Positions 45,153 through 54,461 of a stretch of DNA of 64,000 nucleotides are shown here, one piece after another. Origin of the DNA: Ignavibacteriales bacterium (GTDB lineage: Bacteria; Bacteroidota; Ignavibacteria; Ignavibacteriales; Ignavibacteriaceae); the NCBI GenBank assembly GCA_015709675.1, contig CP054182.1, positions 1,777,448 through 1,841,447 on the forward strand, given 5' to 3'. Made by a program: the position numbers and the translations under genes. Each line of letters begins with the position of its first letter. Position 1 is the first letter of the stretch. The notes beneath the pieces are model-generated. The model was not told where the DNA came from and made no database searches. It worked only from the letters and a program-made list of their open reading frames with translations.

Positions 45153-46358
45153 TTATTCCGCGGATTTCATCCTGGAGACGATATCGGCTGTGTCGAGAGC
45201 TATGACCAGTTCCTCATTCGTGGGGATTCTCAGAATCCTTGCCCGTGAGCCGTCAGCAGAAAGATCAATTTCTTTATTGGCGTTTTTAACGGGGTCAAGT
45301 TTCAATCCAAGGAACTCAAGATCAGCGCAGACTGCTTCGCGCACTTCTGCTGAATTCTCTCCGATACCACCGGTCAGCACAAATGCATCAAGCCCTCCCA
45401 TTGCCGCTGCATAGGCTCCGATATATTTTTTAATGCGGTAACAGAAAAGATCAAAGGCAATCTTAGCCCTTTTGGTGCCTTCCTTCATACTGGAAACCAC
45501 CTCACGCATATCACTTGCCTCACCGCTGATGCCGATCAAGCCGCTGTGTTTATTCAGCAGCGTATTGGCCTCAGAAAGAGAAAGTCCTTCTTTACCCATA
45601 ATATACAGGATGACTGAAGGATCTACGTCACCGCTTCTGGTACCCATAAGCAGGCCTTCAAGCGGGGTGAAACCCATGGTGGTGTCAATAGACTCCCCAT
45701 ATTTTACTGCTGCCATGGAGCAGCCATTGCCAAGATGCGCGGTTACTATTTTCAGCTCACTCTGCGGTTTGCCGAGCATTTGTGCGGCAATTTCAGCCAC
45801 ATAGCGGTGTGATGTGCCGTGAAAACCGTATTTACGGATTTTATACTTACGGTAAAGTTCATAGGGTATGCCGTAGAGAAATGCTTCCGGCTTCATGTGC
45901 GCGTGAAATGAGGTATCAAACACGCCGCACTGAGGTGCTTCGGGAATGATTCGCTTTACCGCCTGAATACCTTTGATATTCGGGGGATTATGCAGCGGTG
46001 CAAGATCAATATTATCCTGAAGTACTTTTATCACTTCGTCGGTTATATATACCGACCCGCTGAATGCCTCGCCTCCGTGAACAACGCGGTGCCCCACGGC
46101 CTGAATGTCATCCTTATCATCCAGCACACCGTGATTTTTGCTGAGCAGCACTGCCAGCACATATTCAATGGCAACTGCATGATCAAGGATTTCACTGACC
46201 AGGCGGATTGAATCTCCGTCAGACCGTGTATGAGAAAGAACTGCATCAGTCATTCCGATGCGTTCAACAGCGCCCTTCGCAAGGGCATGGTGTGTGGCAG
46301 TATCAATAAACTGATATTTAATTGACGAACTGCCGCAGTTAAGAACCAGAACTTTCAT
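45153..46358 (-). CDS. ackA: Acetate kinase
   Basis: 401 residues. Interconverts acetyl-phosphate and ADP with acetate and ATP. Motifs are complete: 'VLNCGSSSIKYQ', 'AVGHRVVHGG', 'FDTSFHAHM', 'GFHGTSHRYVAE', 'TAHLGNGCSMAAV', 'GTRSGDVDPSV' and 'LTGGIGENSAEVRE'. It is 13 bases downstream of the 3-hydroxyacyl-CoA dehydrogenase gene, so the two are in one fermentative operon. Confidence 0.96.
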   Translation of the reverse strand: MKVLVLNCGSSSIKYQFIDTATHHALAKGAVERIGMTDAVLSHTRSDGDSIRLVSEILDHAVAIEYVLAVLLSKNHGVLDDKDDIQAVGHRVVHGGEAFSGSVYITDEVIKVLQDNIDLAPLHNPPNIKGIQAVKRIIPEAPQCGVFDTSFHAHMKPEAFLYGIPYELYRKYKIRKYGFHGTSHRYVAEIAAQMLGKPQSELKIVTAHLGNGCSMAAVKYGESIDTTMGFTPLEGLLMGTRSGDVDPSVILYIMGKEGLSLSEANTLLNKHSGLIGISGEASDMREVVSSMKEGTKRAKIAFDLFCYRIKKYIGAYAAAMGGLDAFVLTGGIGENSAEVREAVCADLEFLGLKLDPVKNANKEIDLSADGSRARILRIPTNEELVIALDTADIVSRMKSAE

Positions 46359-46371
46359 TACTATTAAACTT

Positions 46372-47307
46372 TCAATTTGAGTGAACTATTTTGCCGTCAT
46401 CATCATACTTGTAAAAACCTTCACCGGTTTTTTTGCCGAGTTTCATTTCGCGCACCAGTTTCCTCAGAATGGGGCAGGCGCGGTATCTCGGTTCGCCGAG
46501 GGTTTTCCAGAGTGTATCCATCCAGGCAAGCACTTCATCCAGCCCCATCATGTCAGCCATTTCAAGGGGGCCATACTGAAAGTTATAGCCAAGTTTCATT
46601 GCGGTATCAATATCTTTTGCCGAGGCAATTCCCTCAAGAAGGATATACATGGCTTCATTGAGGAGGGGAACAATGGCACGGGTGGTTACAAACCCCGGAT
46701 ATTCATAAACCTCTACTGCGGTTTTACCGATTCTCTTTGCAAAGTCACGGATGGTTTTTACGGTATAGTTTGAGGTTTTCAGACCTTTAACCAGTTCTAC
46801 AAGGGGAACCTTGGGAACAGGATTCAGGAAGTGCATCCCGATGATTTTTTCCGGTCGTGAGGTTTCTTCCGCAAGTTTTGAAAGACTGAGCGTTGAAGTA
46901 TTAGAAACGAAGATGGTTTCAGCTTTTGCTATTTTGTCAATCTTGCTGAAAATCTCTGCCTTCAGATCATAATCTTCGTCAACCGCTTCAATGATTACAT
47001 CAGCATCAGCCAGGTCATTATAATCAACTGACCAGCGTATACGGCTCATGATAGCTTTTTTCTCTGACTGGGTCATTGCCCATCGTTTAATTTCCCGGTC
47101 AATAGAATCACCCAGCACTTCACTAGCGCGCAGAACGGTTTCTTCTGTTTTTTCAATGATAAGAACATCAAGCCCTGAAGCAGCAATAGTCTGGGCAATA
47201 CCCTGCCCCATCAGTCCGCCGCCGATAATGGCAGCATGATTGATGATTTCCGTATCGCTTACACGGCTTTTCTTAATTAAATCTTCAAAATTAAATTTTT
47301 CTTCCAT
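46372..47307 (-). CDS. 3-hydroxybutyryl-CoA dehydrogenase
   Basis: 311 residues, with the NAD-binding motif 'AAIIGGGLMGQGIAQTIAASG', catalytic His in 'GMHFLNPVPKVPLVELV', and 'NTSTLSLSKLAEETSRPE'. The C-terminal domain 'TRAIVPLLNEAMYILLEG' and 'GYNFQYGPLEMADMMGLD' fixes the family (Hbd/PaaH). Reduces acetoacetyl-CoA, or oxidises 3-hydroxyacyl-CoA, in butyrate-type or beta-oxidation metabolism. Adjacent to acetate kinase. Confidence 0.92.
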   Translation of the reverse strand: MEEKFNFEDLIKKSRVSDTEIINHAAIIGGGLMGQGIAQTIAASGLDVLIIEKTEETVLRASEVLGDSIDREIKRWAMTQSEKKAIMSRIRWSVDYNDLADADVIIEAVDEDYDLKAEIFSKIDKIAKAETIFVSNTSTLSLSKLAEETSRPEKIIGMHFLNPVPKVPLVELVKGLKTSNYTVKTIRDFAKRIGKTAVEVYEYPGFVTTRAIVPLLNEAMYILLEGIASAKDIDTAMKLGYNFQYGPLEMADMMGLDEVLAWMDTLWKTLGEPRYRACPILRKLVREMKLGKKTGEGFYKYDDDGKIVHSN

Positions 47308-47443
47308 TCCAAATCCGAATTAAATACATATCATAATGTGCAAAAACCGTACCGCAAAAGAATCTGTTAAAAGGCTTCTAAAGCGGAAAAGTGTGATTGC
47401 TGATTCCTAAAACTGAAAAACAGCCGGAAATCCCCCTTTTTGA

Positions 47444-48766
47444 TTACTTCTCTTGGCCGTGTGTTCCGTAACCGTAATATTTACCATAAAGAACCAGAGC
47501 CAGAGCAGAAACCAGACCGATTCCGGCGAAGATGACCCAGATCATATAAGCGCTGTCATAAGCAGTCAGTGCCTGTTCAGCAGTAAGCGTTGCGGGATCG
47601 GGACAATACATCGTGAGCAGATATCCCGATATACCAAACCCAAGAAGAGAAGCCAGGAATGAATGCAGATGACCGAAGCCAAGGTAAAGTCCTTCTTCTC
47701 CTTTTGGTGCCTGCAGAGAAAAGAACTCCAGATAACGGGGGCTGATGAAGCACTCTGCCAGTGCCTGAAATACGATACCGATGATCATCATAACAGTAAC
47801 CGGATGCGCGGTGAAAAACCCTAGGATATTTATTAGATTTCCGGTAATTCCGGTCAGCCAGGGGCTTGCCGCCATAATCAGGGCAGATACCGGCATGATG
47901 AACATTCCCACGGTCATGGTGCTGAGCGCTGTGTATTTCTTCATAATTTTATTTACCACAATCACGAACGTCACAACCACCAGCGGGTTCACGTTTGCTA
48001 TCCACTCCGGAGAGGCCGACTGTCCAACTAGGCGGATAACGTACTTCGGCATGGTTGCGTAAAGCTGATGGAAGATAATCCAGAAACCGGTTATTATAAG
48101 TATCAGCATCACTAGCCGGGTATTCTTAACCACCCTGAGCATTCCGTCCACTATTTCTTTTACGGATTTTTTATCGCTGCCGGAATCAACCCCCTTATAA
48201 TAAAAGTACACTGCAATAAGCGCAATAAAACAGAGAGCCGCTGAATAATAATTAACCGCTTCAAGACCCAGCTCAAGCCGGATAGGATATGCAAAGGTTT
48301 TACCGAGGAAAGAGCCAACATTCACCATTGCATAAAATATTGAATAACCTCGTGCACGGTTTGCTGTATCGGTGGTTACAGCAACCGTTCCGGTTATGAC
48401 CGATTTAATGAAGGAGCCCCCGAACATAACCAGTACCAATGAAGGAATGACGATTGCCTTATAAGGAAACAGCCCGAGAGAAAAATAACCAACTGCCAGC
48501 AGCGCAAAAGCCAGAAGCAGCGCCTTACGAAATCCTATTTTATCTGCATAGGCACCTGCAAAAGGAGGCAGGAAGTAAAGGCCTGCCGAGAACACTCCTC
48601 CTATCCAGGCAGCCCAGATGTCATTGAACCCGACGACATCGGTAAGGTAGAGGGTGATTCCGATAAAAATGGCGTAATAGGCAGAGCGTTCGAAGAGTTC
48701 AACAATATTTGCCGTCCAGAAGGAGGCGGGGAATTTAGTTTTTTCAGTTGCGGCAGTAGATGACAT
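47444..48766 (-). CDS. POT-like major facilitator transporter
   Basis: 440 residues with about 12 membrane segments. The start 'ANIVELFERSAYYAIFIGI' matches the POT (proton-dependent oligopeptide transporter) signature ExxERxxYY, and 'GSFIKSVITGTVAVTTD', 'VNVGSFLGKTF' and 'ALAECFISPRYLEFFSLQAP' are at the matching later positions. Divergence from classical peptide transporters is substantial, so substrate is uncertain. Confidence 0.8.
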   Translation of the reverse strand: MSSTAATEKTKFPASFWTANIVELFERSAYYAIFIGITLYLTDVVGFNDIWAAWIGGVFSAGLYFLPPFAGAYADKIGFRKALLLAFALLAVGYFSLGLFPYKAIVIPSLVLVMFGGSFIKSVITGTVAVTTDTANRARGYSIFYAMVNVGSFLGKTFAYPIRLELGLEAVNYYSAALCFIALIAVYFYYKGVDSGSDKKSVKEIVDGMLRVVKNTRLVMLILIITGFWIIFHQLYATMPKYVIRLVGQSASPEWIANVNPLVVVTFVIVVNKIMKKYTALSTMTVGMFIMPVSALIMAASPWLTGITGNLINILGFFTAHPVTVMMIIGIVFQALAECFISPRYLEFFSLQAPKGEEGLYLGFGHLHSFLASLLGFGISGYLLTMYCPDPATLTAEQALTAYDSAYMIWVIFAGIGLVSALALVLYGKYYGYGTHGQEK

Positions 48767-48934
48767 AACTTTCTAAAAATGGTAAAACATTCGGTTAAAA
48801 TACCTATTTTACGGTAATATTCGGGAGGTTTAGAGGAAGTCTTTCTCCGGGGTCTGAACAAATTTGAATTTTTAACGGGCAGGGTGATGCCTGTTCGCGA
48901 ATAATGCTTTATTAATCTTCTTGTGCAGGAAAAC

Positions 48935-49633
48935 ATGATTGATTTACGGAAGGATTATAATTCCCTCGGCGGAATGCTCGCCGATCTTGAGTTCGATAAA
49001 ACGAGCTGGTTTATTGCCATTCATAACCTCATGCCGGTCATCGGAGTGCTCTTCTTTGGGTTTGACGCGATGAACATTGTATTTATATATATAACAGAAA
49101 CGGTTATCATCGGGCTGCTGAATGTACCGAAGATTCTTCTTGCGCAGAAGAATCCGAATAATACCGCGGAATCGGCGCCTCCCGGCTCAATCGGGGGGAG
49201 AATATTTGTCACGGTATTTTTTTTGGTGCATTACAATATGTTTAATTTCGGGCAGATTCAGATTATCCTGCCGGCGCTCAGCTCATCCGCGGAGGGTATA
49301 GAAGGATTTATAAGCTACATCATTGAAAATGAGTTCATGCATTATGCTGTGCTGTCCATTGTGGTGACGCATACCGTGAGTCTCTGGTTTGATTATATCC
49401 AGCCGGGAGTGTATAAGGAAGCCAGTCCAGTACTGATGATGTTTATTCCATACCCAAGGATATTCATCCAGCAGTTTGTTGCCATATTCGGATCATTTTT
49501 GCTGCTGGCATTCGGCGCGCCTGTTCTGATGCTGGCATTGCTGCAGTTCCTGAAAATCGCAGTTGAGATTTTTACCCACCAGGTGCTGAAGAATGCTTCA
49601 AACAGGACGATGCTCTTTACACCTGCTGAGTGA
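48935..49633 (+). CDS. DUF6498-like membrane protein
   Basis: 232 residues from the ATG at 48935 with 'aggaa' just upstream (a GTG four codons earlier is possible). Five or six membrane segments: 'WFIAIHNLMPVIGVLFFGF', 'IVFIYITETVIIGLLNV' and 'RIFVTVFFLVHYNMFNFG' among them. This resembles the DUF6498 family of unknown function. Single gene, followed by repeats and a short gap before mutS. Confidence 0.6.
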   Translation: MIDLRKDYNSLGGMLADLEFDKTSWFIAIHNLMPVIGVLFFGFDAMNIVFIYITETVIIGLLNVPKILLAQKNPNNTAESAPPGSIGGRIFVTVFFLVHYNMFNFGQIQIILPALSSSAEGIEGFISYIIENEFMHYAVLSIVVTHTVSLWFDYIQPGVYKEASPVLMMFIPYPRIFIQQFVAIFGSFLLLAFGAPVLMLALLQFLKIAVEIFTHQVLKNASNRTMLFTPAE

Positions 49634-49699
49634 TCTTTGCATTTTTTTGGGGGGCTTGGCAGAAAAATTTTGCAGTAAATCCACGAGTGTGAGTGGTGG

Positions 49700-50012
49700 T
49701 TAATATGAATTTCGGCCAATGTACCACTCCTCCGTAGTCGGGAAGAGGGGTGAAGGCTTATGCGAATTTCTACCAATGTTCGACTCCTCCGGAGTCGGGA
49801 AGGGGGTGAGGGCTTATGCGAAGTTCTATCAATGTACGACTCCTCCGGAGTAGGGAAGGGGTGAAGGCTTATACGGAGTTCTACCAATGTACGACTCCTC
49901 CGGAGTTGGGAAGGGGGTGAAGGCTAATGCGAAGTTCTACCAATGTTCGACTCCTCCGGAGTAGGGAGGTTTATGCGAATTTCTGCCAGTATTCGACTCC
50001 TCAGGAGCAGGG
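49700..50012. repeat. 56-bp hairpin repeat, six copies
   Basis: The core 'cgactcctccggagt' (6-bp arms 'gactcc'/'ggagtc', loop 'tcc') occurs six times, starting near 49721 (variant 'ccactcctccgtagt'), 49778, 49834, 49889, 49945 and 49991 ('gactcctcaggagc'). Spacing is about 55-57 bases except for the last. Between cores lies conserved 'gggaaggggtgaaggcttat' and 'gcgaagttctaccaatgt'. Non-coding. Confidence 0.85.
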
Positions 50013-50013
50013 C

Positions 50014-50053
50014 GTAAATTCATACTTCATGATTCATACTTCATACTTCAATT
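50014..50053. repeat. Heptamer repeat (TTCATAC type)
   Basis: 'aattcat', 'acttcat', 'gattcat', 'acttcat', 'acttcaa': five 7-base units directly after the hairpin repeats and before mutS. Confidence 0.6.
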
Positions 50054-50104
50054 GAATTTGACCCATTTTAAAGGTACATTTGAGGTTTGTTTTAATGTAA
50101 GTCT

Positions 50105-52720
50105 ATGAGTTCGACCCCTTTAATGCTTCAGTATCATAAGATCAAGGAGTCTCACCCTGACGCAGTTTTACTCTTCAGGATTGGTGACTTCTATGAGACT
50201 TTTGACGAGGATGCCAAAACCGCATCCCGTGTGCTGGGTATTACTCTGACCAGGCGGTCGAACGGAGCTGCCGGGGATGTTCCTCTAGCAGGTTTTCCGC
50301 ATCATGCACTTGATACCTATCTGCCAAAGTTGGTCCGTGCCGGTCTCAGGGTTGCCATCTGCGAGCAGATGGAGGACCCCAAACAGGCTAAAGGTATTGT
50401 GAAAAGAGAAGTAACCGAAATGGTAACTCCCGGAGTTGCTTTCTCAGAAAAACTGCTCGATCACAAAAAAAATAATTACCTGCTTGCGGTGATGGTCAGC
50501 GGTGATATTGCCGGACTTTCCTTTTGCGATATCTCCACCGGGGAATATTATGCCTATGAAGTTCACAGGCAGGTTTTGCGCGATCAGATTGAACTGATCT
50601 CACCGGCTGAAATCCTCGCCCGCAAGGGGGATATTGAGATGATCAAATCACTCTATGCAGAAAGTGAAATCCCGGCCCGTTTTACCAAAATTGATGACTG
50701 GGTATACAATCAGGATTATGCATCGGAGCAGCTGCTGCTCCAATTTAAGACCGTGAGTCTTAAGGGCTTCGGCATTGAACACCTTACTGCCGGCCTCTCC
50801 GCGTCCGGAGTAATTATCCATTACCTCCGTGAGACGCAGAAGGCCAATCCCTCACATCTGAACAAGGTGCTTCTCTATAATCCATCTGATTATATGCAGC
50901 TTGACCGCTCAACCAAGAGAAACCTTGAGATTATCTATTCCATGCAGGATGGCAGCAGGGAAGGTACTCTGATCTCTATACTTGATAAAACGGAAACGCC
51001 TATGGGAGCCCGTCTTCTTAAAAGATGGGTAAGCGCCCCTTTGAGAAAACTTGAACCTATTTTGCAACGGCAAAATATTATTGAAGGATTTTACCATCAG
51101 AAAGAATTGCGCCTGGCAATCAGGGAAGACCTGAAGGAGATTGGCGATCTTGAACGTCTGACGTCAAAAATCTGCACCGGCAGAGCGACTCCGCGTGATC
51201 TTACTGCACTGAAGAACTCACTGGAGAAACTGCCCCATATAGCAGGCCGGCTGCTGCAGTCATCTGACAAGGCGATCTCTGCCATGAGCACGTCAATTCA
51301 TGATTTAAAAGAACTTGCCAAAAAAATTGAAACCACACTGACCGATAATCCCCCTGCATCCATAGGCGAAGGCGGATATATACGCGCGGGATTCAGCCCG
51401 GAACTTGATGAACTGCGCGATCTTTCCTTCCACGGAAAGGACTGGATTGCCCGCCTGCAGAAAGATGAACGGGAACGCACCGGCATCGGCTCGCTTAAAG
51501 TAAGCTATAATAAGGTGTTTGGTTATTATATCGAAATCAGCAACGCCAATAAAGATAAGGTTCCCGCAGATTATATACGGAAACAAACATTAGTCAGCTC
51601 AGAGAGGTATATAACACCGGAACTGAAGGAATATGAGGATAAAATCCTTACCGCTGACGAAAAAATTGCCGAACTTGAGTATCAGCTGTTTAATGAACTC
51701 CGGATTGCCGCCGCATCATACTCAGAGAAAATTCAGTCAAACGCACAGGCAGTTGCCCGGATTGACTGCTATCTCTCCTTTGCTGAATGTGCAGAAGCAT
51801 ATAATTATGTGAAGCCGGAACTTGATGAAAGCGGCGTGCTTGAAATTGTTGAAGGGCGGCATCCGGTGGTTGAACGAATTCTGAAACCGGGAGAAAAATT
51901 CACGCCGAACTCCTGCCATCTGAATAATGAAGATGCACAGATAATCCTGCTAACCGGGCCGAACATGGCGGGTAAGTCAGTCTATCTAAGGCAGACCGGG
52001 TTAATTGTACTTCTGGCACAAATTGGTTCGTTTGTTCCGGCTAAAAAGGCACGGCTGGGAATAATTGACCGCATCTTTACCAGAGTCGGGGCATCGGATA
52101 ATATATCAGCCGGTGAGAGTACTTTCCTTGTAGAGATGCAGGAAGCGGCAAATATTCTGAATAACGCAACCGCGCAGAGTCTTATACTTCTTGATGAGAT
52201 AGGCAGGGGTACAAGCACTTTCGACGGATTGAGTATTGCCTGGGCAATAACTGAATACATTCATGAGAATAGTGAAATTGCGGCTAAGACGCTGTTTGCC
52301 ACTCACTACCATGAAATAAATGAAATGGCAGAACTCTTTCCTCGTATAAAGAATTATAAGGTTGAAGTAATAGAACACGGAGACCGGGTAATATTCCTGC
52401 ATAAGGTAAGTCCTGGCCAGGCAGACCATAGTTATGGCATTCAGGTAGCTCAGATGGCAGGCCTGCCGCGCTATGTGACCACCCGCGCCAAAGAAATACT
52501 TGCGAATCTTGAATCAAAAGAACTTACCCCGCATCTTGAAAAGAAGGAGCGCATCCGCAAAGCCGCAGAGCATCAGCATGACCTGCAGATGAGTCTTTTT
52601 GAGGTGAAGGATGACCGTCTGAGGAAGCGGATTGATGATCTGGAGATAAATTCTCTTACTCCGCTTGATGCACTTAATGAACTCTATGAGCTGAAAAAAA
52701 GTTTGAAAGAAAAAGAATGA
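50105..52720 (+). CDS. mutS: DNA mismatch repair protein MutS
   Basis: 871 residues. Recognises base mismatches and starts repair. N-terminal mismatch-recognition motif 'LFRIGDFYETFDEDA' (Phe-x-Glu) is intact. The ATPase shows Walker A 'GPNMAGKSVYLRQ' at residue 618, Walker B 'LLDEIGRGTSTFDGLS', and 'TLFATHYHE'. Length is normal. It starts the + strand run to 61.96 kb. Its stop overlaps the next gene's ATG. Confidence 0.97.
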   Translation: MSSTPLMLQYHKIKESHPDAVLLFRIGDFYETFDEDAKTASRVLGITLTRRSNGAAGDVPLAGFPHHALDTYLPKLVRAGLRVAICEQMEDPKQAKGIVKREVTEMVTPGVAFSEKLLDHKKNNYLLAVMVSGDIAGLSFCDISTGEYYAYEVHRQVLRDQIELISPAEILARKGDIEMIKSLYAESEIPARFTKIDDWVYNQDYASEQLLLQFKTVSLKGFGIEHLTAGLSASGVIIHYLRETQKANPSHLNKVLLYNPSDYMQLDRSTKRNLEIIYSMQDGSREGTLISILDKTETPMGARLLKRWVSAPLRKLEPILQRQNIIEGFYHQKELRLAIREDLKEIGDLERLTSKICTGRATPRDLTALKNSLEKLPHIAGRLLQSSDKAISAMSTSIHDLKELAKKIETTLTDNPPASIGEGGYIRAGFSPELDELRDLSFHGKDWIARLQKDERERTGIGSLKVSYNKVFGYYIEISNANKDKVPADYIRKQTLVSSERYITPELKEYEDKILTADEKIAELEYQLFNELRIAAASYSEKIQSNAQAVARIDCYLSFAECAEAYNYVKPELDESGVLEIVEGRHPVVERILKPGEKFTPNSCHLNNEDAQIILLTGPNMAGKSVYLRQTGLIVLLAQIGSFVPAKKARLGIIDRIFTRVGASDNISAGESTFLVEMQEAANILNNATAQSLILLDEIGRGTSTFDGLSIAWAITEYIHENSEIAAKTLFATHYHEINEMAELFPRIKNYKVEVIEHGDRVIFLHKVSPGQADHSYGIQVAQMAGLPRYVTTRAKEILANLESKELTPHLEKKERIRKAAEHQHDLQMSLFEVKDDRLRKRIDDLEINSLTPLDALNELYELKKSLKEKE

Positions 52721-53355
52721 ACCTTTTTATGAAATCAGTAAAACTGATTAAATGGCCGGTTGTTCTGCTCCTGCTTTCTTTTACAGCAGGATGCGGTGAC
52801 AAATATTCGGAAGAAGATAAAGCATACATTATGGAGATTGAACAGCACCGGACGAATAAGGATGCCGAGATGAAATCATCCCCGGGCTCTCCATTTGTGC
52901 AGGATACGGCAGCCCACTGGGCTCCTCTGAAATATTATCCGGTTGACCCGGCTTTTAAGTTTTATTCGGTCCTGAATGTTTATGAACAGCAGGATACGGT
53001 TGTTATTTTGGGTACCAAAGGAGAAGAAAGAAAATATCTTCGTTACGGATATTTTACCTGGAACTTCAGGAATAAAGAGTACCGGATGAATGTTTATAAA
53101 GGGAGATCACGCACCGGAGTTGAATATGCATCTCTCTGGTTCACTGATGAAACTACGGGGAACGAAACTTACGGCGTAGGGAGATATATAGATCTTGAAC
53201 TGAATCCTGATGCAAATCATGAGTACACGATAGATTTTAATCTTGCCTATAATCCGTATTGTGCATACAGCAGCAGGTATTCCTGCGCTATTCCTCACAA
53301 AGAGGATTATCTTCCTCTTGCCATAGAGGCAGGGGAAAAGAAATTTCATGATTAG
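52717..53355 (+). CDS. DUF1684 family lipoprotein
   Basis: 212 residues. Signal plus lipobox 'TAGC' (Cys26). The conserved DUF1684 core is visible: 'GEERKYLRYGYFTWNF' and 'VGRYIDLEL', then 'FNLAYNPYCAYSSRYSCAIP'. These proteins are common in Bacteroidota and actinobacteria, of unknown function. The gene begins inside the mutS stop (ATGA). A second in-frame ATG lies at 52729. Confidence 0.8.
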   Translation: MNLFMKSVKLIKWPVVLLLLSFTAGCGDKYSEEDKAYIMEIEQHRTNKDAEMKSSPGSPFVQDTAAHWAPLKYYPVDPAFKFYSVLNVYEQQDTVVILGTKGEERKYLRYGYFTWNFRNKEYRMNVYKGRSRTGVEYASLWFTDETTGNETYGVGRYIDLELNPDANHEYTIDFNLAYNPYCAYSSRYSCAIPHKEDYLPLAIEAGEKKFHD

Positions 53356-53370
53356 ACAACGGAGTATGAA

Positions 53371-54384
53371 TTGGTTGTAGTTCTCGAAAAGAACGCTACA
53401 CAAGAGCAATTAGAAAATGTAATAAAACACCTTGAAGATTACGGCTTCGCGGTGCATAAATCCACCGGTGAAGAACAGATCGTGCTTGGTGCAATAGGTG
53501 TCCGTCCGGATTTTGATACCCGCAAAGTAAAACTGCTTGATGGTGTTTCAGAAGTTTACCGGATTACTGAACCCTTTAAACTTGCCAGCCGTGCTTTCCA
53601 GAAAGAAAACACGCTGATCAAAGTGAAGAATGTTGTATTAGGCGGCAGGGATGTCGTTGTGATGGCAGGCCCCTGTTCCATCGAAAGTGAAGAACAGATA
53701 TTCAAACTTGCCGAGATAGTATCAAAAAATGGAGGAAAAATTTTACGCGGCGGAGCTTTTAAGCCGCGCTCATCACCCTATTCATTTCAGGGGCTTGGCG
53801 AGACCGGTCTTGAACTGATGCGCAAGGCGGCAGATGCTCATAACTTAGTAATGGTCACTGAAATTCTTGAACCGGCGCAGATTTCACTTATTGGCAAATA
53901 TACCGATATCTTTCAGGTCGGAGCAAGGAATATGCAGAACTTTTCTCTTCTGAAGGAACTTGGCAAGGTTGGCAAGCCGGTACTGCTTAAACGAGGACTT
54001 TCAGGCACCATCGAAGAACTGCTCATGTCTGCCGAGTATATACTCTCAGGAGGCAATAAAGAAGTAATCCTTTGTGAGCGGGGCATACGCACCTTCGAAA
54101 CCTATACACGCAACACCTTTGATCTCTCGGCCATACCGGTGGTACAGAAGAGAAGCCATCTGCCAATAATAGCTGATCCTTCACATGCTGTAGGGCTGCG
54201 TGATAAGGTGATTCCGCTTGCGCGTGCTGCAGTGGCTGCCGGCGCTGATGGTCTTATGGTTGAGGTGCATCATGAACCGGAAAAGGCGCTCTCAGACGGA
54301 CCGCAGGCGCTCCTTCCTTCACAGTTCGCTGAACTGATGAGTCAGATAAGGAAAATTGCTGAAGTAATTGGCCGTACCATTTAA
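53371..54384 (+). CDS. 3-deoxy-7-phosphoheptulonate synthase (type I-beta DAHP synthase)
   Basis: 337 residues, first step of the shikimate pathway. Starts at TTG (53371) with 'ggag' upstream; no ATG is available in frame nearby. The N-terminal 70 residues are the ferredoxin-like regulatory domain seen in Thermotoga-type enzymes ('NATQEQLENVIKHLEDYGF'). Catalytic parts: 'VMAGPCSIESEEQIF', 'FKPRSSPYSFQGLG', 'LKRGLSGTIEELLMSAEYI' and 'PIIADPSHAVG'. Confidence 0.93.
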   Translation: MVVVLEKNATQEQLENVIKHLEDYGFAVHKSTGEEQIVLGAIGVRPDFDTRKVKLLDGVSEVYRITEPFKLASRAFQKENTLIKVKNVVLGGRDVVVMAGPCSIESEEQIFKLAEIVSKNGGKILRGGAFKPRSSPYSFQGLGETGLELMRKAADAHNLVMVTEILEPAQISLIGKYTDIFQVGARNMQNFSLLKELGKVGKPVLLKRGLSGTIEELLMSAEYILSGGNKEVILCERGIRTFETYTRNTFDLSAIPVVQKRSHLPIIADPSHAVGLRDKVIPLARAAVAAGADGLMVEVHHEPEKALSDGPQALLPSQFAELMSQIRKIAEVIGRTI

Positions 54385-54461
54385 GAGCGGTACCGTTAAC
54401 CTGTGCTTTTTGTGCCCTGTTTTCCCGCAGGGCATCTCGTATTTTCAGACGTCCAAAGTAA

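Noticed and set aside
48601-48936. 111-residue frame on the - strand
   Set aside because: Overlaps the start of the POT-like transporter in another frame and its intergenic region, with no recognisable domain.
49700-50012. CRISPR array
   Set aside because: The sequence between hairpin cores is itself conserved, so there are no variable spacers.
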